Below, one piece after another: positions 59,191-64,000 of a DNA stretch of 64,000 nucleotides. The DNA lies in contig NZ_MTQP01000060.1 in assembly GCF_001984175.1 (NCBI RefSeq), positions 1 to 64,000 on the forward strand. Reading direction: 5' to 3'. Source of the stretch: Saccharothrix sp. ALI-22-I. Lineage in GTDB: Bacteria; Actinomycetota; Actinomycetes; Mycobacteriales; Pseudonocardiaceae. A model generated the notes under the pieces. The model saw nothing but the letters and a program-made list of their open reading frames with translations. It ran no database searches and had not been told where the DNA came from. The first letter of the stretch is position 1, and each line of letters starts with the position of its first letter. The position numbers and the translations under genes were made by a program.

Positions 59191-60570
59191 TCAGGTGAGG
59201 GCGCCGGTGCGGGTGGCGAAGGCGCGTAGTCCGGGCATGGTGTGTGCGGTGGGGTGGCGCAGCAGGCTGGTGGTGATCTGTTGGATGGGTTTGCGGTAGC
59301 GGACTTCGTCGGGGGAGGCGTGTTCGGCTGCCAGTAGTGCGCGGTAGCACTGTTCGGGCTTGTTCCATTCGTGGAAGGAGAGCGCGGTGTCGGTCCAGTA
59401 GCGGGCGCGGCGTTCCACGAGTGGGATGGCTGCGGGGTTGATCCGTTGTGAGGCTTCGATGGCGGTGCCGTAGTCGCCCAGGACGCGGGCGATGCTGATC
59501 CGGTACAGCCCGACGCCGGTGGGTCCGAAGGCGGTGGACCGATGGTTGGCGTCGACGCCGAGGCGGGTGGCGGTGTCGACTGCTTCGTCGATCAGGGTGC
59601 GGGCGGTGTCCCGGTCGCCGTCCACCGCGGCGGTGTAGGCGGCGGTGGACAGCAGTGATCCGTACACCGAGAGGTACTCCGGGCCGCGGCGCAGGGCGGG
59701 TTGCAGGGCGGCGGCGGTGTCGACGACCGTACGTTGCGCGATCTCGGTACGGCCGGCGCGGCGCAGTGCGATGGCCCAGGCTCGGCGGGCGGCGGCTTGG
59801 GTGAGGACGTCGTCGGTGCCGTGGGAGGTTTGCACTGCCCGGTCGGCGGTGGTCCAGGCGAGCTGGTCGTTTCCGAGTTTGACCATCAGTTCGGACGCCA
59901 GAGTGTAGAGCTCGGCGAGCAGCCCGTTGGTGTCGGCGAGTCCTGGGCCGGTGTCGTGGTCGGCGCGGGTGGCCGTCGCGGTGGACAGCAGGGTGGGCAG
60001 TCTGGTGGCGAGGTCGGTGTAGCGGCCGTGCTGGAACACCGACCTCGCGGTGGCCACCGCCCGGCGGAGCCGGGACAGCTCGACCGGTGTGCCGCCACCT
60101 GTGGCCGGGTTGAGCAGCATGGTCTCCAGGGCGCCGACCGGTCCGTCGGTGGCGACAGCGTGGGACGGGGAGGCACCGAGCGCGGCGGTACCGGCCAGGC
60201 CGGTCAATCCGGCCAGCAGCGTGCGACGACGCATGGGATCGGTCTCCTCGTCCGGTGCCAGGTTGACGCCGACCCTAGCGAGGCGTGGAGTTGGCTGCAC
60301 GGACCGCTGGGGAGTGTCGGCCAGGCCGAGTAGGTCCGGGGGTATCCGTAGGGCCTTGACCAGGCTGCGTAACACTCGCACGTCCCGCAGCGGCTGTTTG
60401 CCTCGCTCCAGTCGTGACAACGTGGAGATCGAGTAGTCGCACCGCAGGGCGAGTTGGGCAAGGGTGAGATGGTTGGCGCGGCGGACGCTGCGCACGATCG
60501 CACCGGGATCACCGGATTCGATGGCCGCGCGGACCTCGTCGGTGTGCCAGATCGAGCGGGTCGGTTCCAT
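59191..60570 (-). CDS. XRE-family regulator with Tat-like motif and TPR region
   Basis: This protein has about 459 residues. The Cro/C1 helix-turn-helix is LTLAQLALRCDYSISTLSRL followed by ERGKQPLRDVRVL. At about residue 113, MRRRTLLAGLTGLAGTAALG resembles a twin-Arg segment but lies inside the protein, as is seen in other actinomycete regulators of this type. The rest is TPR-like helices, for example GRTEIAQRTVVDTAAALQPA. The ATG at 60570 is the first reasonable start after a GGAGCG-like site. It is divergent from the acyltransferase operon at 60762 and may regulate it. Confidence 0.82.
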   Translation of the reverse strand: MEPTRSIWHTDEVRAAIESGDPGAIVRSVRRANHLTLAQLALRCDYSISTLSRLERGKQPLRDVRVLRSLVKALRIPPDLLGLADTPQRSVQPTPRLARVGVNLAPDEETDPMRRRTLLAGLTGLAGTAALGASPSHAVATDGPVGALETMLLNPATGGGTPVELSRLRRAVATARSVFQHGRYTDLATRLPTLLSTATATRADHDTGPGLADTNGLLAELYTLASELMVKLGNDQLAWTTADRAVQTSHGTDDVLTQAAARRAWAIALRRAGRTEIAQRTVVDTAAALQPALRRGPEYLSVYGSLLSTAAYTAAVDGDRDTARTLIDEAVDTATRLGVDANHRSTAFGPTGVGLYRISIARVLGDYGTAIEASQRINPAAIPLVERRARYWTDTALSFHEWNKPEQCYRALLAAEHASPDEVRYRKPIQQITTSLLRHPTAHTMPGLRAFATRTGALT

Positions 60571-60761
60571 CGCCCGCGCTCCTCGCTCAGGCTGGGAACC
60601 CTCAGCGTATCCAGGTGGTCGGCGCCGGTCCCAGCAGATTTGCGGACCACGCAAACCGCTTGCCGTCCCGTTCAAAAGGGCTGTCCACCTCGGTTGTCGG
60701 GGTCGTCTCCTGGATCCGCCACGGCAGCCCCACTCGTCCCTGCCGTGGCGGGAGGGACACG

Positions 60762-61616
60762 ATGACCAGCCCTGAAGCAACCACACCTGAAGCCGCCCTC
60801 GATGCGACCTTCCCCGAAGGCCCGCCGGCGACACCGAGCCCGTCGCCGGTGGACAGGGAGTTCACCGCGGCCGAACTGGAACAGGCCGGGCTGCTGCACA
60901 CCGACCGGAACGTCGTGATCAGCCGGTTCGCGGTGTTCGTGCCCGTAGACGAGCTGGGCACAGCGCGGCCGGTCGTGATCCGGTCCGGCGCGGTGATCGG
61001 CCCGTTCGCCGTCGTCCACGGTGGCACCACGGTTGGCGAACAGGTCCGGGTCGAGGAGCACACGGTGCTCGGCAAGCCCGAACTCGGCTATGCGATCGGT
61101 CAGACCCATGCCGGTTCCGGTGGCGGTACGGTGGTCGGCGCGGGTGTGGTGATCCGCTCCGGTGCAGTCGTGTATGCCGACGTGCAGGTCGGGCTTGACG
61201 CGTTGATCGGGCACCACACGCTGCTGCGGACCGGGGTGCGGATCGGCGCGGACACCCAACTCGGCCACAACCTGACCGTGGAGCGCACCGCCCTCATCGG
61301 GCGCGACGTGCGCTGCTCACCCGGCTCGCACATCACCAGTTCCACCGTGCTGGCCGATCGGGTGTTCCTCGGCGCCGGAGTACGCACTATCAACGACAAG
61401 ACTCTGACCTGGCGCGACCCAGACCGCCGACCGGTACTGGCTCCGCCGAGGTTCGACACCGGCGCCAAGGTCGGCACCGGCTGCGTAGTACTGGGTGGAG
61501 TGACCGTCGGCGAGCACGCCCTGGTCGGAGCAGGCTCCCTGATCACCTACGACATTCCGCCGGGCACCATCGCCTACGGCAGCCCCGCCCGCGTCCGAGG
61601 GGAAGTGGCCCGGTGA
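60762..61616 (+). CDS. Left-handed beta-helix acyltransferase (hexapeptide repeat)
   Basis: This protein has 284 residues. After a Pro/Glu-rich start, from about residue 65 hexapeptide turns recur: VIRSGAVIGPFAVVHGGTTV, VIRSGAVVYADVQVGLDALI, LIGRDVRCSPGSHITSSTVL. The closing coil is CVVLGGVTVGEHALVGAGSL with SPARVRGE. This is the fold of trimeric CoA- or ACP-dependent acyltransferases such as sugar O/N-acetyltransferases. A GGAGGG site lies five bases before the ATG. The next gene, an acyl-CoA dehydrogenase-like protein, starts in its stop codon, so they may modify and oxidise the same acyl group. Confidence 0.8.
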   Translation: MTSPEATTPEAALDATFPEGPPATPSPSPVDREFTAAELEQAGLLHTDRNVVISRFAVFVPVDELGTARPVVIRSGAVIGPFAVVHGGTTVGEQVRVEEHTVLGKPELGYAIGQTHAGSGGGTVVGAGVVIRSGAVVYADVQVGLDALIGHHTLLRTGVRIGADTQLGHNLTVERTALIGRDVRCSPGSHITSSTVLADRVFLGAGVRTINDKTLTWRDPDRRPVLAPPRFDTGAKVGTGCVVLGGVTVGEHALVGAGSLITYDIPPGTIAYGSPARVRGEVAR

Positions 61617-62833
61617 CCACCATGGCGATCAGTGAGGCGATCACGACCTGGCTGCACCCGTTGCGGCCCGTGCTCGACCCCGCCGCCTACGTCGACTGGA
61701 CACGGCTGGCGGCGCTGGCCCAGGCCGTGGACGAGGCCCTGGACACCTACCCGGTCGGCCCGGAGCTCCCCGCCGGGACCGAGCGCAGCCGCCGGCTGAA
61801 GGCGATCCGGCAGCGGCTGGCCGACCACGGCCACCTCGACACCGCGAACCAACCAGCCCTGTTCCAGGTGTTGGCGCAGTTCGTGTGCGGCTACCGCGAC
61901 ATCGACCTGCGCGACGCCACCGGACTGGGACACGGCCTACTCATCGCCCGTCACGGCACCCCGCAGGCTCGACGGAAATGGATCCCGCGATTATTGGCGG
62001 GCGACCTGGCCGGCATCGCCGTCACCGAACCCCACGGCGGCTCCCGCCCGGCCGCCACCCGCACCCGAGCCGTCGCCGGGCCGGACGGTACGTGGCTGGT
62101 TACCGGACGCAAAACCTGGATCAGCCGCCTCACCGAAGCCGCGGTATTCGTGCTGTTCTTCCGCGCTCCCGACGGCCACCTGACCGCCGCCGCCGTCGAC
62201 GCCACCGAACAGGGGCTGCACCGTACGCCCGTCGCACCGACCGGACTGGCGGGCTGGAGTTGGGGCATCCTCGACCTCGACGCCGTACCGGTGCGACCGG
62301 ACGACCTCCTGCGCGGGAACGGGATGGGGCTGTTGCGCGAACACTTCGCCGGCTACCGGCCTCTGGTCACCGCCACCGCGTTGGGCGGTGCCGCCGCGAT
62401 CTTCGACACCGTTACCGAAGTCCTGGCCGTACGGAAAGCCACCGGCGACCTGTCGCGGCTGCGGGACTCCGCGCTGGTCACCCTCGGCCGCGCACACGCC
62501 CAACTCGTCACCGCACTGCTCGGCGCCGTCACAGCAGCCCACCTGGCCGAGGCGGGGCACGAGGACGCCGAACTCTGGGGCGCGGCCACGAAGGCACACG
62601 GAATCGACACCGCCAACGCATCGACCGCCGAACTGGCGCTGCTGCTCGGAGCGGCCGGCTTCCGGCACGACTGCCAGACCGCCAAGACCCGCCGCGACCT
62701 GGCCGGCCTGCTCTACGCCGACGGCATCCACGACAGCCTGTACCGGATGGCGGGCAAACACCACACCGAAGACCACCACACCGCGGTTCCGGCACCACGG
62801 GAGCGGCTGACGACTACACCGCTCACCGCGTAG
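61613..62833 (+). CDS. Acyl-CoA dehydrogenase-like flavoprotein
   Basis: This protein has 406 residues. Family-like features are HGTPQARRKWIPRLLAGDLA, GIAVTEPHGGSRPAATRTRA (the FAD/acyl-binding ITEP motif region), WLVTGRKTWISRLTEAAVFV and the C-terminal helical domain. The catalytic Glu position of classical ACADs is not evident, so the reaction may differ, as in nitro- or sulfur-handling relatives. The GTG at 61613 overlaps the acyltransferase stop. A hairpin at 62855-62888 probably ends the transcript. Confidence 0.75.
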   Translation: MTTMAISEAITTWLHPLRPVLDPAAYVDWTRLAALAQAVDEALDTYPVGPELPAGTERSRRLKAIRQRLADHGHLDTANQPALFQVLAQFVCGYRDIDLRDATGLGHGLLIARHGTPQARRKWIPRLLAGDLAGIAVTEPHGGSRPAATRTRAVAGPDGTWLVTGRKTWISRLTEAAVFVLFFRAPDGHLTAAAVDATEQGLHRTPVAPTGLAGWSWGILDLDAVPVRPDDLLRGNGMGLLREHFAGYRPLVTATALGGAAAIFDTVTEVLAVRKATGDLSRLRDSALVTLGRAHAQLVTALLGAVTAAHLAEAGHEDAELWGAATKAHGIDTANASTAELALLLGAAGFRHDCQTAKTRRDLAGLLYADGIHDSLYRMAGKHHTEDHHTAVPAPRERLTTTPLTA

Positions 62834-62854
62834 ACCAGCCACACGAGCGGCAGA

Positions 62855-62888
62855 GGCGGTGTGTCGCCCGATCAGGCAACACACCGCC
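62855..62888. terminator. Bidirectional hairpin between convergent genes
   Basis: GGCGGTGTGT at 62855-62864 pairs exactly with ACACACCGCC at 62879-62888. It lies past the acyl-CoA dehydrogenase stop and overlaps the last codons of the convergent NUDIX gene, a suitable place for a shared terminator. Confidence 0.6.
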
Positions 62889-63402
62889 CCTGCTCGCACA
62901 ACAAGGTCACGCCCTGGTCCACGGCCCGCAGCGCCACCGCCAGACGGTCCGCCAAGAGAGGTTTCACCCTGCCTCTGGCCTCCTGCACGGTGTGGAAACC
63001 GGCCGACAGGATCTCGGCGTCGGGAAACACCATCCCCACCAGATCCGTCTCGTCCAACATGCCCCCGTCGAAGACGAACACCACACCTTCGGGACGGGAG
63101 TCCTGCGGACGCACGTAGTCCACCACCAGCAGTCGACCCAACGGGCGATCCCAACCCAACTCTTCGGCCAACTCGCGGGTCGCCGCCGCCCACGGCGACT
63201 CGTCGGCCTCCACCGCGCCACCGGGGATCTCCCAGTTCGCCTTGTAGGACGGCTCCACCAGCAACACCCTGCCCGCGCTGTCGCGGAACAACACCCCGGC
63301 GGCCATGCGCTTACGCGCTAATCCCGCCACGTACTGCTCCACAGGCAGCACATCGGTAGCGGACGGCACAGCAGATCCAGACTCGGTCACCCACGGCACC
63401 AT
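62872..63402 (-). CDS. NUDIX hydrolase
   Basis: This 176-residue protein has the NUDIX box GGAVEADESPWAAATRELAE followed by ELGW, fitting GX5EX7REUXEEXGU (about residues 61-84). It is preceded by RVLLVEPSYKANWEIP, typical of NUDIX proteins acting on nucleoside diphosphate derivatives. The substrate is not predictable. The ATG at 63402 is taken, as the preceding codons look non-conserved. It is convergent with the acyl-CoA dehydrogenase gene. Confidence 0.88.
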   Translation of the reverse strand: MVPWVTESGSAVPSATDVLPVEQYVAGLARKRMAAGVLFRDSAGRVLLVEPSYKANWEIPGGAVEADESPWAAATRELAEELGWDRPLGRLLVVDYVRPQDSRPEGVVFVFDGGMLDETDLVGMVFPDAEILSAGFHTVQEARGRVKPLLADRLAVALRAVDQGVTLLCEQGRCVA

Positions 63403-63957
63403 AGCCACGCCCGGCGCGGGATCGCACGCCGGGCGTGGATGCGCGCAAGCCGACAGCGTGTCGATGGGAGTCGCCATCGACGGATATTGGTGTGCGCATC
63501 CGGTCCGCGACGACACCTACCTGTCCGTACGTGACAGGCAAGTCCACTACCAGCGAAAACAGTCTTCAACTCGCGAAGTTACGACTGGAGTGCCAACCGT
63601 ACGGGTGTGGGCGTCGTTCGCTCGGGCTGTAGCGCTCCGCTGCTGCTTGGACGATGGCCACCCCGGTCGCAGATGATCTTCGCCGGATCGGGGTACGGCG
63701 TGGTGCCCCACCGTCGGACCGCGCCGTCGAGGCTCACGCCGACGAGATAGGCGCTGCCGGAGCTGAACACGATCGGGTGATTAGGAGGCGGTCTTGTTGA
63801 CGTCGAGGTGTGCAGATCGATCAGTGGATCACTGCGTGTAACAGCGTGTTGGTTCCATCCGATGAAAGCGCCGAGATCGGGCGCGAAGGTCCCGGCTTCG
63901 TCGGTGCGGCGTGCTGCAATGCGTTGACGGTCCAAGTTTTGTCGAGGGGGTGAACCG
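63403..63957. other. Gene-poor edge region with a possible WD40 remnant
   Basis: About 555 bases. On the minus strand at 63579-63935 a 118-residue frame includes PIVFSSGSAYLVGVSLDGAV followed by RRWGTTPYPDPAKIICDRGG. This resembles the last blade of a WD40 propeller (SGSxxxxxxxVSLDGxVRRW). No further blades are present, so a decayed fragment is more likely than a gene. The rest of the region shows no clear structure. Confidence 0.35.
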
Positions 63958-64000
63958 TTGACCGATTTGACTGCCGAGCAGTTGTTGCACGAGTTCCGCA
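63958..64000 (+). CDS. Possible start of a gene cut by the window end
   Basis: TTG at 63958 follows the GAGGGGG site by about seven bases and reads MTDLTAEQLLHEFR to the window end. Helical, leucine-rich beginnings of this type occur in many proteins; no identity can be given from 14 codons. Confidence 0.35.
   Translation, partial: MTDLTAEQLLHEFR

Overview
The sequence is very GC-rich. It has GTG and TTG starts, ATGA/GTGA gene overlaps, two AfsR/SARP-type regulators, XRE-TPR regulators and several transposase families usual in filamentous actinomycetes. This suggests an actinobacterium, probably of the Pseudonocardiales (Saccharothrix, Lentzea or Actinosynnema type); the rank is inference. 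The window is accessory in character. It is crowded with insertion sequences, recombinases and broken genes, between which sit several intact gene clusters.

Layout. 1-3682: leader end and 3' half of a type I-E CRISPR-Cas locus on the minus strand (cas2, frameshifted cas1, cas6e, cas5e, truncated cas7e). 3683-12884: two inverted copies of an IS5-like element. They enclose a remnant of a PAPS-reductase-like gene, a tyrosine-recombinase module, a phosphotransferase and a three-gene unit with an HExxxH metalloprotease. 12893-16040: small remnants, a DUF6326-like membrane protein and a DesK/DesR-like two-component pair. 16430-17431: an IS110 relic. 19069-26872: a TPR protein, a DddA-like deaminase toxin with its Imm1 immunity protein, a phosphotransferase, an XRE regulator and a TraB/GumN-like protein. 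27091-32639: IS relics, a truncated repeat-domain protein and a secreted FAD oxidoreductase.

32651-43550 is a compact minus-strand biosynthetic cluster. A SARP regulator lies upstream of ThyX, a LOG-type phosphoribohydrolase, an IPNS-like 2-oxoglutarate oxygenase, an MFS exporter, an ATP-grasp ligase, an ATP-grasp/aspartyl-hydroxylase fusion and a PPOX-fold protein. Together they look like a pathway for a modified pyrimidine joined to amino acids. A second SARP regulator (44262-47177) follows in the opposite orientation.

47291-59020 is a second mobile zone. It holds an intact rve-type IS, a large serine recombinase split by an amber codon, and a set of palindromes. Next is a 1331-residue STAND-like NTPase with a C-terminal PD-(D/E)XK nuclease, divergent from a two-gene operon (an unknown 213-residue protein and a DUF3800 protein). 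Two transposases follow, bracketed by inverted copies of a 115-base repeat. I consider the NTPase-nuclease/DUF3800 locus the best candidate for an undescribed anti-phage system, and the ThyX/LOG/ATP-grasp cluster the best candidate for an undescribed pathway.

59191-64000: an XRE-TPR regulator divergent from a left-handed beta-helix acyltransferase and an acyl-CoA dehydrogenase-like protein, then a NUDIX hydrolase and fragments at the window edge. I saw no rRNA or tRNA genes.
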